The notes: generated from the sequence alone by a model not told the origin. 36,307 bases of DNA from Actinomycetota bacterium (GCA_016841065.1 JAENZW010000008.1:1-36307), one strand, 5' to 3'. Shown: positions 1 through 10,031, numbered from the stretch's first letter. Numbers and translations: made by a program.

Positions 1-300
1 GTCATCGAGAACGGTCTCGGCGAACAGTTGATTCTCGGGTGACTGGAAGACGATGCCCACGCCTCCTGGGCCTGCCGCCGGCCCGGAAACGAACGCTCCG
101 TCGAGCGTGACCGAGCCCCGATTCGGCTTGAGAAGCCCTGCGGCGACTCGCAGAAGCGTCGACTTGCCAGAACCGGTCGCGCCCGCCACGAGCGTGACGT
201 GTCCGGTCTCCACGGCCATGCTGACGCCGTCCAGCGCACGCTGCGAGAACGTGGTTCCGGAGCCATAGTCGAACCGGACGTCGTCCAGCCTCAGGGCCAC
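1..300 (-). CDS. ecfA2: Energy-coupling factor (ECF) transporter ATP-binding protein, second ATPase, partial (runs off left edge)
   Basis: Minus-strand reading from GTG at 300 gives VALRLDDVRFDYGSGTTFSQRALDGVSMAVETGHVTLVAGATGSGKSTLLRVAAGLLKPNRGSVTLDG...GIVFQSPENQLFAETVLDD, with Walker A GATGSGKST and a Q-loop. Overlaps the ecfA1 stop by 10 nt. Not in the ORF track because it is open at the edge. Confidence 0.85.
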   Translation of the reverse strand, partial: MALRLDDVRFDYGSGTTFSQRALDGVSMAVETGHVTLVAGATGSGKSTLLRVAAGLLKPNRGSVTLDGAFVSGPAAGPGGVGIVFQSPENQLFAETVLDD

Positions 301-1109
301 AGCGCGTTCACCACGCTCTCCGCATCGAATGCGGTCGATGCGACGGGGACGCCCCTTGCGCGAAGTGCCGCGACCAATCGGCCAACGGGCGGGATCGAGA
401 GACCGAGGGACCGCGGCAGCGCGGGATCCGCAAACAGCTCCTCAGGGGTGCCGAGGAACGCGACGCTCCCCCGTCGCATGACGAGCACTCGGTCGGCCTG
501 CGCTGCGTCGGCAAGATCGTGGGTGATGTGCAGGATTCCCCGACCCTCTTCGCCGAGCAGTCGGAGCACGCCGAGAACGTCGGCGCGACCCTGCGGATCA
601 AGCATCGCGGTGGGTTCGTCAAGTATCAGGAAGGCCGGCTCCATCGCAAGCGCTCCGGCGATGGCCAACCGCTGCTTCTGGCCGCCTGAGAGCTGATGAG
701 GCTCGCGGCGTTCGTATCCGGCGAGACCCACTGCCGCAAGGGAGTGTCTCACTCGCTTGCGGATGTCCCCGCGGGGGACGCCTAGGTTCTCCGGGCCGAA
801 CGCGACGTCCTCCTCGACGAAAGTGGCGATGATCTGATTGTCGGGGTTCTGAAAGACCATACCCACCCGACGTCGGATCTCCCACATGCTGGCCTCATCC
901 GCCGTCGACATGTCGTCTACGGTGACCCTGCCGCTGTCAGGCAACAGAAGCCCGTTGGCGAGACGCGCGAGCGTCGACTTGCCGGAACCGTTCTCGCCGA
1001 GGACGACCATCAGCTCGCCAGGAGACAGAGCGAGGGTCACGTCCGAGAGCGCCCGGACCGGCCCCCCTGCGGTCGGATAGCTGAATGAGACCCCTTCGAA
1101 TCGGATCAT
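291..1109 (-). CDS. ecfA1: Energy-coupling factor transporter ATP-binding protein EcfA1 (CbiO-type ABC ATPase)
   Basis: Walker A GENGSGKST, Q-loop VFQNPDNQIIATFVEEDVAFGPENLGVP (typical of EcfA), signature LSGGQKQRLAIAGALAM, Walker B FLILDEPTAMLD. Confidence 0.93.
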   Translation of the reverse strand: MIRFEGVSFSYPTAGGPVRALSDVTLALSPGELMVVLGENGSGKSTLARLANGLLLPDSGRVTVDDMSTADEASMWEIRRRVGMVFQNPDNQIIATFVEEDVAFGPENLGVPRGDIRKRVRHSLAAVGLAGYERREPHQLSGGQKQRLAIAGALAMEPAFLILDEPTAMLDPQGRADVLGVLRLLGEEGRGILHITHDLADAAQADRVLVMRRGSVAFLGTPEELFADPALPRSLGLSIPPVGRLVAALRARGVPVASTAFDAESVVNALWP

Positions 1110-1147
1110 CGCGCGCGCGTCCTCTCACCCGAGTGCTCGCAGACGAA

Positions 1148-1177
1148 GAGGGCCCCGCTTCAGACAGCGAGGCCCTC
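1148..1177 (-). terminator. Hairpin between rplQ and ecfA1 (candidate terminator or attenuator)
   Basis: gagggcc-c-cgct/agcg-a-ggccctc: 7 bp + mismatch + 4 bp, loop TCAGAC. On the minus strand it is followed by TTCGTCTGC, a weak U-tract. Confidence 0.5.
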
Positions 1178-1223
1178 CGTTCGCTCATTCGATACGGCGC
1201 CCACGCGGGGCCGAAACAAGTGC

Positions 1224-1577
1224 CTAATCCACCAGCTCGAGGATGACCATCGGCGCGGCGTCGCCTTTGCGCGGACCGAGCTTCAGGATTCTCGTGTAGC
1301 CGCCTTCGCGACTCTCATACCTGGGTGCGATGTCGTCGAACACCTTGTGCACGAGCTCGCGATCGCTCAATTCGGCGAGAGCGAGTCGGCGGGAGTGCAC
1401 GTCTCCTCGCTTGCCCCATGTGATGATCTTCTCGACGAGAGGACGGACCTCTTTGGCCTTGGCCTCGGTGGTCTTGATGCGTTCATTGGTGAAGACTGCA
1501 GTCGCAAGACTACGGAGCATCGCCTTGCGATGCGATGCGTCCGTTCCGAGCTTGCGACCCTTCTTGAGATGTCTCAT
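1224..1577 (-). CDS. rplQ: 50S ribosomal protein L17
   Basis: [58 protein letters not shown] is the canonical L17 N-terminus; lies downstream of rpoA. Confidence 0.98.
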   Translation of the reverse strand: MRHLKKGRKLGTDASHRKAMLRSLATAVFTNERIKTTEAKAKEVRPLVEKIITWGKRGDVHSRRLALAELSDRELVHKVFDDIAPRYESREGGYTRILKLGPRKGDAAPMVILELVD

Positions 1578-1588
1578 GTGTTCGGCTC

Positions 1589-2527
1589 CTAGCCCTTGAG
1601 CCCGAGGCCCATCTGCTGAAGCTTGTCCTTGACTTCCTCAATGGACTTCGCTCCGAAGTTGCGGATGTTGAGTAGATCGGCCTCTGTGCACTCCACTAGT
1701 TGGCCGACGGTGTTGATACCCTGCCTCTTGAGGCAGTTGTACGAGCGCACGGACAGATCGAGGTCGTCAATCGATGTATCGAGTACCGTGTCCGTCTCCT
1801 CGGCGACAGCCGTGAAGATGCCGTCGTCCGGCAGCGCAGTAACGGCCTGCTCTGCGAAGACGGTCATGTGCTCGTTGATGATGCGTCCGGCGCGCGCAAC
1901 CGCATCACTCGGGTCCAGCGCACCACTGGTCTCGACTTCGAGCGTGAGCTTGTCGTAGTCGGTGCGCTGACCGACACGCGTGTTCTCGACCGTGTACGTG
2001 CAACGCACGACCGGGCTGAACAACGAGTCGATGGTGATCACGCCGATGGGATCCTCGGGCCGCTTGTTGCGGTCCGAGGAGACATACCCGCGTCCGACGC
2101 CAATGCGAATGCCCATCTCGAGCTTCGCGCCCTTGTTGAGCGTGGCGATCGGCAGCTCGGGGTTGACCAGCTCGAACTCGGCCGGAACCTTGAGGTCAGC
2201 GCCACTGGCAACTCCGGGTCCGCTCACAGAGAGCGTCGCCACGGCATCGCCGGCGCCTATTCCGGTCTCTCGAAACACAAGACCTTTCACGTTAAGCACG
2301 ATGTCGGTCACGTCCTCGCGAACGCCGTCAATCGCGCTGAACTCGTGCTGCACACCCTCGACACGAATCGAGGTTGCCGCCGCCCCCTGTAGTGAGGAGA
2401 GCAGTACGCGGCGCATGCAGTTCCCGAGCGTGTAGCCGAAGCCCCGCTCGAGCGGTTCAACCATGTACCGCGCAACGCGGTCGTCCACCTGCTCGACGGT
2501 CACCTGCGGTCTCATGAACTCCGTCAT
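1589..2527 (-). CDS. rpoA: DNA-directed RNA polymerase subunit alpha
   Basis: [24 protein letters not shown] (alpha-NTD) and [41 protein letters not shown] (alpha-CTD). Confidence 0.98.
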   Translation of the reverse strand: MTEFMRPQVTVEQVDDRVARYMVEPLERGFGYTLGNCMRRVLLSSLQGAAATSIRVEGVQHEFSAIDGVREDVTDIVLNVKGLVFRETGIGAGDAVATLSVSGPGVASGADLKVPAEFELVNPELPIATLNKGAKLEMGIRIGVGRGYVSSDRNKRPEDPIGVITIDSLFSPVVRCTYTVENTRVGQRTDYDKLTLEVETSGALDPSDAVARAGRIINEHMTVFAEQAVTALPDDGIFTAVAEETDTVLDTSIDDLDLSVRSYNCLKRQGINTVGQLVECTEADLLNIRNFGAKSIEEVKDKLQQMGLGLKG

Positions 2528-2565
2528 CTAGGCAAGCCTCCTTGGCTTATCCGTTGCCGTACGTC

Positions 2566-3192
2566 CTACTTCGAGTACAGCTCGACGATGAGCTGCTCGC
2601 GGACTGGCGCGTCGATCTGGCCGCGCTCGGGCAGGGACAGCACCTTGCCGGACAGTTTCTCGATGTCCACCTCGAGCCACCCAGGAACCTCGATCTTCTC
2701 GGAAGAGATGAGCGAGGTCTTGATCACGAGCAGGTCCTTCGCCTTCTCCGCCACAGCCACTGTGTCCCCGGGACGAACCCTGTAGGACGGGATGTTGACG
2801 CGGCGGCCATTCACGCTGATGTGGTTGTGCCTGACGACCTGGCGAGCCTCGTCACGAGACTTGGCAAAGCCAAGACGGTAGACCACGTTGTCGAGACGGC
2901 TCTCCAGCAGGCGCAACAGGTTCTCACCCGTGATGCCCTGCTGACGGTTCGCCACCTCATAGTAGTTGCGGAACTGCCTCTCGAGAAGACCGTAAATCCT
3001 CTTGGTCTTCTGCTTCTCGCGAAGCTGAACCCTGTACTCTGAATCGCGCGGACGTCTCTTTCCAGCCTGACCCGGAGGATAGGGTCGACGCTCTATACCG
3101 CACTTGTCGGTGTAGCAGCGGTCGCCCTTCAAGAATAGCTTGATTCCTTCGCGGCGGCACAGACGACAGTCCGCCCCCGTGTATCGTGCCAT
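2566..3192 (-). CDS. rpsD: 30S ribosomal protein S4 (Cys-containing, putative zinc-binding form)
   Basis: [45 protein letters not shown]4 domain [41 protein letters not shown]. Confidence 0.98.
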   Translation of the reverse strand: MARYTGADCRLCRREGIKLFLKGDRCYTDKCGIERRPYPPGQAGKRRPRDSEYRVQLREKQKTKRIYGLLERQFRNYYEVANRQQGITGENLLRLLESRLDNVVYRLGFAKSRDEARQVVRHNHISVNGRRVNIPSYRVRPGDTVAVAEKAKDLLVIKTSLISSEKIEVPGWLEVDIEKLSGKVLSLPERGQIDAPVREQLIVELYSK

Positions 3193-3211
3193 ATGTACGG
3201 TCCTCCCGGTT

Positions 3212-3613
3212 CTACACGCGGCGGCGCTTGCGCGGCCGGCAACCGTTGTGGGGGATGGGCGTGCAGTCCTGAATGCTCGTAATCTCGAGACCGGCCGCCT
3301 GCAACGAGCGAATCGCTGTCTCGCGGCCCGAACCAGGACCCTTCACAAATACGGCTACCTTGCGCAGGCCGTGCTCCTGGGCCATCTTGGCGGCGGCCTC
3401 TGCGGCCATCTGCGCCGCAAACGGAGTGGACTTGCGGGAACCCTTGAAGCCCACGGTGCCAGCGGATTGCCACGAAACCACGTTGCCGTGCGTGTCGGTG
3501 ATGGTAACTATCGTGTTGTTGAACGTGCTCTTTATGTGCGCCTGACCCACGGTGATGTTCTTGCGCTCACTGCGCCTGACGCGGGTCTTTACGGTTCTCT
3601 TCTTGGCTGCCAT
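3212..3613 (-). CDS. rpsK: 30S ribosomal protein S11
   Basis: [30 protein letters not shown]...; C-terminus [12 protein letters not shown]. Confidence 0.98.
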   Translation of the reverse strand: MAAKKRTVKTRVRRSERKNITVGQAHIKSTFNNTIVTITDTHGNVVSWQSAGTVGFKGSRKSTPFAAQMAAEAAAKMAQEHGLRKVAVFVKGPGSGRETAIRSLQAAGLEITSIQDCTPIPHNGCRPRKRRRV

Positions 3614-3616
3614 GCG

Positions 3617-3991
3617 CTACTTGCCCTTCTTCTTCGCACCGATCTGGCGACGCGGACCTTTGCGCGTGCGCGCATTGGTGTGCGTGCGCTGACCACGAAC
3701 CGGCAGACCACGACGATGGCGCAGTCCTCGGTAGCAGCCGATCTCCATGAGACGCTTGATGTTCTGGCTCGTCTCCCGGCGAAGGTCTCCCTCAACCTGG
3801 AGGTTCTTGTCGATAAACTCACGCAGTCTGACAACCTCTTCTTCGGTGAGGTTGCGAACTCGCGTGTCCGGGTCGATGCCCGTCTCGCGCAGAATCCGCT
3901 GGCTCGTCGTCTGTCCGACGCCGAAGATATAGGTTAGCCCGATCTCGACGCGCTTCTCGCGCGGCAGGTCTACGCCTGCGATTCGAGCCAT
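3617..3991 (-). CDS. rpsM: 30S ribosomal protein S13
   Basis: [34 protein letters not shown]...[28 protein letters not shown]. Confidence 0.98.
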   Translation of the reverse strand: MARIAGVDLPREKRVEIGLTYIFGVGQTTSQRILRETGIDPDTRVRNLTEEEVVRLREFIDKNLQVEGDLRRETSQNIKRLMEIGCYRGLRHRRGLPVRGQRTHTNARTRKGPRRQIGAKKKGK

Positions 3992-4010
3992 ACGGTCAGC
4001 TCCCTCCTAC

Positions 4011-4124
4011 CTAGCCCTGCCGCTGCTTGTGACGCGGGTTCTCGCATATGACGAAGACCCGGCCATGGCGGCGAATGATCTTGCACTTGTCACACATCTT
4101 CTTGACAGAAGGACGTACCTTCAT
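4011..4124 (-). CDS. rpmJ: 50S ribosomal protein L36 (37 aa; the track ORF is N-terminally over-extended)
   Basis: [37 protein letters not shown], complete canonical L36 with the CxxC...C...H zinc ligands. Confidence 0.97.
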   Translation of the reverse strand: MKVRPSVKKMCDKCKIIRRHGRVFVICENPRHKQRQG

Positions 4125-4252
4125 CGTTCTCCCTCTCGGCGATTGCGTTTGAGGATCTATCTTCACACCCAGCCGCAGGTGCGCGTTTTCAGGTTTTCCC
4201 CGAGAAACATACACGCCACCGGGCGTGTCCAGTGTGCTCCTCGTGGGTCGTG

Positions 4253-4474
4253 CTACTTGTATCGATAGGTAATGCGGCCCCTCGAAAGGTCGTACGGCGA
4301 AAGCTCCACGACAACCTTGTCACCAGGGAGAATGCGGATGTAGTGCATCCGCATCTTGCCTGAGATGTGAGCTAGCACCTTGTGTCCATTCTCCAGCTCA
4401 ACGCGGAACATGGCGTTGGGCAGAGGCTCGACAACCGTGCCCTCCATCTCTATGGCATCTTCACGCTTACTCAA
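4253..4474 (-). CDS. infA: Translation initiation factor IF-1, probable TTG start
   Basis: (M)[72 protein letters not shown]. The TTG at 4472-4474 matches the conserved IF-1 N-terminus and has upstream GGGAGAAGG. The track ATG adds 12 non-conserved residues. Confidence 0.92.
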   Translation of the reverse strand: MSKREDAIEMEGTVVEPLPNAMFRVELENGHKVLAHISGKMRMHYIRILPGDKVVVELSPYDLSRGRITYRYK

Positions 4475-4516
4475 ACTGCGCCTTCTCCCTTGTTTCCGTT
4501 CAAGCCGCAAATGGAC

Positions 4517-4545
4517 AGTATACCGATGCCCCTACCTCTCGTCTA
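4517..4545 (-). promoter_or_regulatory. Candidate sigmaA promoter upstream of infA (TAGACG-N17-TATACT)
   Basis: In the map-infA gap; minus-strand -35 TAGACG (4540-4545), 17-bp spacer, -10 TATACT (4517-4522). Confidence 0.55.
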
Positions 4546-4611
4546 GGGCATGAAGTGCGAAAACATCTTCGCCTCGCCGCGCAGACCGCCCTCGAGCACC
4601 CTCGCGTCCGC

Positions 4612-5361
4612 TCACTCCAAGGTCAGAATGGTGGGGCCGTCCAGGCCGACGGCCACTGTGTGCTCAAAATGGGCGGACAGCGAACCGTCATCAGTGACGA
4701 CCGTCCAGCCGTCGTCCAGGGACCGCACCGCGTGTCCGCCAGCGTTGATCATCGGCTCGATGGCCAGCACCATCCCCTCCTTCAACGTCGGCCCCTTCCC
4801 CGCCTGGCCGAAGTTCGGCACTTGTGGCTCCTCGTGCATCGCTCGTCCGATTCCGTGACCCACGTAATCGCGTACCACTGAGAAACCAGCGCCCTCGGCA
4901 ACGGTCTGTACCGCGTGAGACACGTCGTAGAGCCGCATTCCTTCCACGCACTTCGAAATGCCGGACTGCAGAGACTGCATGGTGACATCAAGTAGTCTGC
5001 GCGCATCGACAGAAACCGTGCCGACGGCGAACGTCATTGCGCTGTCACCATAGTAGCCATCCACGATGGCTCCGACGTCGACCGAGAGGATGTCCCCATC
5101 TTTCAGCCGACGAGCCCAAACAGGAATGCCATGCACAACCTCGTTGTTGAGCGATGCACAGATGGTGGCCGGGAAGCCATGATAGCCCTTGAAGGCAGGA
5201 GCCGCACCTGCGTCGCGAATCACCTGCTCCGCAATAGCATCGAGCTCAGCCGTGCTGATCCCGACCTTCGCCGCCTCCCCGACAAGACGGAGAGCCCGGG
5301 CGGTTACTCGCCCGGCCTCCCTCATAATCTCGATCTCGGATGGCGACTTGCGAATGATCAC
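4612..5361 (-). CDS. map: Type I methionine aminopeptidase
   Basis: GYHGFPATICASLNNEVVHGIP, DGDILSVDVGAIVDGYYGDSAMTF, YVGHGIGRAMHEEPQVPNFG, LKEGMVLAIEPM. Confidence 0.97.
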   Translation of the reverse strand: MIIRKSPSEIEIMREAGRVTARALRLVGEAAKVGISTAELDAIAEQVIRDAGAAPAFKGYHGFPATICASLNNEVVHGIPVWARRLKDGDILSVDVGAIVDGYYGDSAMTFAVGTVSVDARRLLDVTMQSLQSGISKCVEGMRLYDVSHAVQTVAEGAGFSVVRDYVGHGIGRAMHEEPQVPNFGQAGKGPTLKEGMVLAIEPMINAGGHAVRSLDDGWTVVTDDGSLSAHFEHTVAVGLDGPTILTLE

Positions 5362-5370
5362 GTCGTGGCG

Positions 5371-6015
5371 CTACCCCTCGAGGACGTTCCTCACGTCGGC
5401 GAACACGTCGTCCACGGTGCGATTCCCGTCGATCGCATGCAGCAGGGCCTTCTCCGAGTAGTAGGGCACCAGCTGAGATGTGATGGCGTCATAGTCGTTG
5501 AGCCGCTTCGTTGCAGCCTCCACTGTGTCGTCATCACGCTGATAGACCTCGCCCTTGCACGAATCGCACGCGCCCTCGATCTGTGGCATCTCGCCCATGA
5601 CGTTGTAGATTCGACCGCATCCGCGGCACTGTCGCCGAGAGGTAAGCCGCCCCATCAGCACATCGCGTGGGACCTCGATTGAAACGACAGCATCCAAGTC
5701 CTTGCCCATCTCGGCGAGAGCCTCGGTGAGTGCCGCCGCCTGCGGAAGCGTGCGGGGAAACCCGTCGAGCATGAAGCCGCCATCGCAGTCCGGCTGCGAC
5801 AGCCGATCCTTCACCATCGCGATGACAACTTCGTCAGGAACGAGCTGGCCGGCGTCCATGAAGCGCTTGGCCTCAACGCCGAGGGGTGTCCCTTCAGCGA
5901 CGTTCTTGCGGAAGATGTCACCCGTCGAGATATGGGTGAGCCCGTAGGCGTCAACCAGCTTGGCAGCCTGAGTGCCTTTTCCCGCACCGGCTGCACCCAA
6001 CAGGACGATGTTCAT
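5371..6015 (-). CDS. adk: Adenylate kinase (zinc-lid form)
   Basis: GAAGAGKGTQAAKL P-loop, GFMLDGFPRTLPQA, lid CRGCGRIYNV...CDSCKGEVYQRDDD with two CxxC motifs. Confidence 0.97.
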   Translation of the reverse strand: MNIVLLGAAGAGKGTQAAKLVDAYGLTHISTGDIFRKNVAEGTPLGVEAKRFMDAGQLVPDEVVIAMVKDRLSQPDCDGGFMLDGFPRTLPQAAALTEALAEMGKDLDAVVSIEVPRDVLMGRLTSRRQCRGCGRIYNVMGEMPQIEGACDSCKGEVYQRDDDTVEAATKRLNDYDAITSQLVPYYSEKALLHAIDGNRTVDDVFADVRNVLEG

Positions 6016-6057
6016 ACTTCCTCCTCTTCGGCCTAGCGCCAGAACGCGAGCACACGT

Positions 6058-7302
6058 CTACTTGAAGAATCCGTCGTAGTGACGCATCTTCAGCTGGCTC
6101 TCGAGCTGCGTCATCGTCTCGAGACCGACGCCAACCATGATGAGGATCGATGTGCCGCCGAACTCGTTGAGCAACTGCACGTTCGTGACACGGAACAGCG
6201 CCTGCGGGCCGATCGCGATGAGCGCGAGGAACACGGCGCCTGGCAGGATGATTCTGTTCATGACCGATTCGAGGTAGTTCGTCGTCGCCTTGCCGGGGCG
6301 CACGCCGGGGATGAATCCGCCGTTCTTGCGCAGGTTGTCGGCCAGATCGATCGGATTGAAGACGAGGGCGGAGTAGAAGTATGTGAAGAACACGACGAGG
6401 CCGCCGTACATCGCGTAGTACGCCCAGCCCGAAGTGAGCGAGCGGCTGAGATTCGCGAGCCACTGGACGTCAGGGAAGAATCCCGCAATCTGCGCCGGGA
6501 AGAACAGCATTGCCGAAGCGAAGATGATTGGGATGACGCCCGCACTGTTCACCTTGAATGGTATGTAGGTTCCGGCGCCACCATACACCTTGCGACCGAC
6601 CACCCGTTTGGCGTACTGAACTGGTATTCGTCGCTGTCCACGCTCCATGAGAACGATCGCAGCAACCGCGATCAGCAGCACAATCATGGTCGCAATGACC
6701 ACGATCCAGTCACTTGCGGAAATGGACTGCCATAGCGCCAGCGGGAAGCGGGAGACGATGCTCGCGAAAATGAGCAGCGACATGCCGTTCCCGATGCCGC
6801 GCTGCGTTATCAACTCGCCCATCCACATGATGAGTGCCGTGCCGGCGATGAGAGTGACGATCACTATGCTCGCCGTCAGGGTGTTGAATGTCACGCCGAG
6901 GCTCTGGCGGAACACTGTGAGAAGTCCCAAGGACTGCAGAAGCGCGATACCGAGAGTCATGTAGCGCGTCGTCTGCGTCATCTTGCGCATGCCGGACTCG
7001 CCCTCCTTCGACCAACGCTCGATCGTGGGGATCACCCCCTGGAGGAGCTGCATGATGATCGAAGATGTGATGTAGGGCATGATGCCGAGCGAGAACACCG
7101 CGAAATTCTCGAGCGCCCCGCCGGCGAACAAGTTGAGAAGGCCCAATGCGCCTTCCTGGAGCTGGTTCTGAATCTGATCCACGTTGATCCCAGGCACCGG
7201 AATGTGAGCACCGACACGATACAGGCCGATGATCGCCAGCGTGAAGAGAATCCTTCGACGGAGATCCGGTACTCGGAACGCGTTGGCAAGAGCCTCTATC
7301 AC
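6058..7302 (-). CDS. secY: Preprotein translocase subunit SecY
   Basis: RRRILFTLAIIGLYRVGAHIPVPGIN, GIMPYITSSIIMQLL, ITQRGIGNGMSLLIFASI, GVIPIIFASAMLFFPAQ. Confidence 0.98.
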   Translation of the reverse strand: MIEALANAFRVPDLRRRILFTLAIIGLYRVGAHIPVPGINVDQIQNQLQEGALGLLNLFAGGALENFAVFSLGIMPYITSSIIMQLLQGVIPTIERWSKEGESGMRKMTQTTRYMTLGIALLQSLGLLTVFRQSLGVTFNTLTASIVIVTLIAGTALIMWMGELITQRGIGNGMSLLIFASIVSRFPLALWQSISASDWIVVIATMIVLLIAVAAIVLMERGQRRIPVQYAKRVVGRKVYGGAGTYIPFKVNSAGVIPIIFASAMLFFPAQIAGFFPDVQWLANLSRSLTSGWAYYAMYGGLVVFFTYFYSALVFNPIDLADNLRKNGGFIPGVRPGKATTNYLESVMNRIILPGAVFLALIAIGPQALFRVTNVQLLNEFGGTSILIMVGVGLETMTQLESQLKMRHYDGFFK

Positions 7303-7745
7303 AGCGTGTCGACCGTCCCTCCAGCAGCCTCGATCTTGGTCCGCGCAGAACCAGAGACCTTGTCTACCTTGACAGTGAGTTTCTTCTTCAGTTCCCCGTC
7401 ACCGAGGACCTTCACCGGGACCTTCTTGGACTTGATTAGGCCAGCTGCGAAGAGGGAGTCGATGTCGACCATGTCGCCGTCGGCGAACTTCTCTTCGAGT
7501 CGTGACACGTTGATGATCGCGAACTCCACGCGGAACCGGTTCTTGAACCCGGGAAGCTTCGGTAGACGCATGTGTAGCGGATTCTGTCCGCCTTCGAATC
7601 CGGGGCCCTTGCCGCCGCCCGCACGGGAGAGCTGCCCCTTGTCGCCCTTGCCAGAGCGGCCGCCGTGACCGCTGCCGTGACCGCGTCCTACACGCTTCGG
7701 CTTCTTCCGACTCCCGGGTGCGGGAGAGAGATCGTGAATCTGCAT
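7299..7745 (-). CDS. rplO: 50S ribosomal protein L15
   Basis: MQIHDLSPAPGSRKKPKRVGRGHGSGHGGRSGKGDKGQLSRAGGGKGPGFEGGQNPLHMRLPKLPGFKN; stop overlaps the secY start by 4 nt. Confidence 0.98.
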   Translation of the reverse strand: MQIHDLSPAPGSRKKPKRVGRGHGSGHGGRSGKGDKGQLSRAGGGKGPGFEGGQNPLHMRLPKLPGFKNRFRVEFAIINVSRLEEKFADGDMVDIDSLFAAGLIKSKKVPVKVLGDGELKKKLTVKVDKVSGSARTKIEAAGGTVDTL

Positions 7746-7765
7746 TGCTTCTCCTTGTCGCTAGT

Positions 7766-7805
7766 CCGACCCGCCTCGGGTCGGTGCCGGCCGCTCGCCG
7801 CCGGC
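7766..7805 (-). other. Two tandem hairpins in the rpmD-rplO gap
   Basis: ccgacccg-cct-cgggtcgg (7766-7784) followed directly by gccggc-N8-gccggc (7786-7805). Confidence 0.6.
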
Positions 7806-7846
7806 TGACTGTTCCATGACACTACAACCCTGCAAGACAACGGACT

Positions 7847-8029
7847 CTACGACTCGTCTACCTTGACCAGGTGCTTGACCTTGAAGATCATCCCACGGAC
7901 GCTGGGCGTGTCCGCCTGCTCGACTGTGTGATTGATGCGCTTGAGCCCAAGCGCGCGAACGGTGCGCTTCTGGTCCTCCGGCGTTCCGATCACGCTCTTG
8001 ACCTGTGTGATCTTGAGCTTGCCTGCCAT
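7847..8029 (-). CDS. rpmD: 50S ribosomal protein L30
   Basis: [57 protein letters not shown]. Confidence 0.96.
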   Translation of the reverse strand: MAGKLKITQVKSVIGTPEDQKRTVRALGLKRINHTVEQADTPSVRGMIFKVKHLVKVDES

Positions 8030-8031
8030 CC

Positions 8032-8541
8032 CTACTCCTCCCAACCGTAGATCTGTCCTACGGTCTTGCCGCGCTTGCGGGCAATGTCCTGCGGACTCGA
8101 GAGAGACTGCAGACCCTGGGCAGCGGCTTTCACCATGTTGAGGGCGTTGTCGGTACCGAGGGACTTCGAGAGCACGTCGGTGATGCCGGAAAGCTCCAGC
8201 ACGGCGCGCACCGGGCCACCGGCAATGATGCCGGTACCGGGCGAAGCCGGCTTGAGAAGCACACGGCCCGCACCAAACACGCCTGTAACAGCATGCGGAA
8301 TCGTGCCCTTGATGAGCGGCACATCGAACATGTTCTTCTTTGCGTCCTCGATGCCCTTCTTGATGGCAACCGGTACTTCCTGTGACTTACCCATGCCAAC
8401 GCCAACACGGCCCGCGCCGTCACCAACGACGACTAGCGCCGTAAGAGCGAAGCGACGGCCGCCTTTGACGACCTTCGAGACGCGGTTGATGTAGACGACC
8501 TTCTCCTGCAGCTCCGAAACTGGGGCTTCCCTGCGCGCCAT
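8032..8541 (-). CDS. rpsE: 30S ribosomal protein S5
   Basis: [51 protein letters not shown]... Confidence 0.98.
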   Translation of the reverse strand: MARREAPVSELQEKVVYINRVSKVVKGGRRFALTALVVVGDGAGRVGVGMGKSQEVPVAIKKGIEDAKKNMFDVPLIKGTIPHAVTGVFGAGRVLLKPASPGTGIIAGGPVRAVLELSGITDVLSKSLGTDNALNMVKAAAQGLQSLSSPQDIARKRGKTVGQIYGWEE

Positions 8542-8553
8542 GCGATATCCTCC

Positions 8554-8922
8554 CTAGAACTTCAGTCCGGCGTCGCGCGCGCCGTCGGCCAGGGCCTTTA
8601 CGCGACCGTGGTACAGGCGGCCGCTACGGTCGAACACGACCCTGTCGACGCCCTTCTCCAAAGCCCGGCGGCCAATGGCCTCACCGACCACCTTGGCGGC
8701 GTCGGCATTTGAACCGGACTTGAGCGCGGCTCTGAGCTCGGGGTCGATACTCGACGCAGCCGCAATCGTCGTACCCGTCGTATCGTCAATGATCTGAGCG
8801 TATATCTGGTCGTTCGTGCGCGTGACGCACAGACGGGGGCAGGCTGTCGTCCCGTGGACCTTCCCGCGGACGCGAGTCTTTCGCCGAACGTGCCGTGCCC
8901 TTTTCGCCTTCAGGCTATCCAT
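8554..8922 (-). CDS. rplR: 50S ribosomal protein L18
   Basis: [49 protein letters not shown]...[26 protein letters not shown]. Confidence 0.98.
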   Translation of the reverse strand: MDSLKAKRARHVRRKTRVRGKVHGTTACPRLCVTRTNDQIYAQIIDDTTGTTIAAASSIDPELRAALKSGSNADAAKVVGEAIGRRALEKGVDRVVFDRSGRLYHGRVKALADGARDAGLKF

Positions 8923-8959
8923 GTCTTCACTACTCTCCTCGTGTCAGCCCTAGGCGGCG

Positions 8960-9496
8960 CTACTTGGCAGCCTTGCCGACCTTGCGGCGGACGTACTCAC
9001 CTTGATAGCGCACGCCTTTGCCCTTGTAGGGCTCCGGACGACGCCAGTCGCGGATCTCGCTGGCAACCTGACCGACCCGCTGCTTGTCGATACCCTGCAC
9101 GACAATCCTGTTCGGAGCGGGAACCTCGAAGGTGATTCCGGGTTCAGCAATCACGGAAACGGGGTGGCTGAACCCGAGCGCCAATTCGAGATCAGATCCC
9201 TTCAGCTGTGCGCGGTATCCAACACCGTGTATCTCGAGGGTCTTCGAAAAACCCTCGGAGACACCCTGAACCATGTTCGCGATGAGCGAACGGGTCAGGC
9301 CATGCAGGGATCGATGCGTACGGCTGTCGCTCGGCCTGGTGACGATGATCTCGCCTTCCTCCAGCGCCAAGTGCATGTCGGGGTTGAAGACCTGCGCAAG
9401 CTCGCCCTTCGGTCCCTTGACCGAAACGCTCGCTCCGTCGATCGTCACCTCGACCCCGGACGGGACCGGGATGGGCTTCTTGCCGATTCGAGACAC
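8960..9496 (-). CDS. rplF: 50S ribosomal protein L6
   Basis: [33 protein letters not shown]...[27 protein letters not shown]. Confidence 0.98.
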   Translation of the reverse strand: MSRIGKKPIPVPSGVEVTIDGASVSVKGPKGELAQVFNPDMHLALEEGEIIVTRPSDSRTHRSLHGLTRSLIANMVQGVSEGFSKTLEIHGVGYRAQLKGSDLELALGFSHPVSVIAEPGITFEVPAPNRIVVQGIDKQRVGQVASEIRDWRRPEPYKGKGVRYQGEYVRRKVGKAAK

Positions 9497-9529
9497 GGCT
9501 TCTCGCTCCTTTCCTTCAGTCCTGTCCGT

Positions 9530-9928
9530 CTACCAAACGTACGCGATGACTTCGCCGCCGATGCCAGCCTTGCGGGCATCGCGGTCGGTCATCACGCCGC
9601 TCGACGTGGATATGACAGCAATACCGAGTCCGCTGAGGACCCGGGGAAGATCGTCCTTCTTCGCATACACTCGGAGCCCTGGCTTCGAGATACGCCGAAT
9701 GCCGGTGATGGTGCGCTCCTTCTTCGGCCCGTACTTGAGGACAACCTCGAGGGTGTCCTGCGGCTGACTGGCGGCCACGGAGTAGTCCTCGATGTAGCCC
9801 TCTTGCTTGAGGATCCGTGCAATCTCGACGAGCTTGTTCGACGAGGGCATGGACGCACTTGCCTTGAACGCAGAGTTCGCGTTGCGAACCCGCGTCAGCA
9901 TATCGGCGATGGGGTCTGTCATGCTCAT
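9530..9928 (-). CDS. rpsH: 30S ribosomal protein S8
   Basis: [46 protein letters not shown]...[27 protein letters not shown]. Confidence 0.98.
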   Translation of the reverse strand: MSMTDPIADMLTRVRNANSAFKASASMPSSNKLVEIARILKQEGYIEDYSVAASQPQDTLEVVLKYGPKKERTITGIRRISKPGLRVYAKKDDLPRVLSGLGIAVISTSSGVMTDRDARKAGIGGEVIAYVW

Positions 9929-10031
9929 GTGCGACTCTTCCTTCCTATGGTTCGGGATGACGCCCGTCGTGCGGTTCGCTCCAGCCCTTGGCCGGGACGC
10001 CTACACGCGTGTGGCTTCCTCGACGCTAGGC

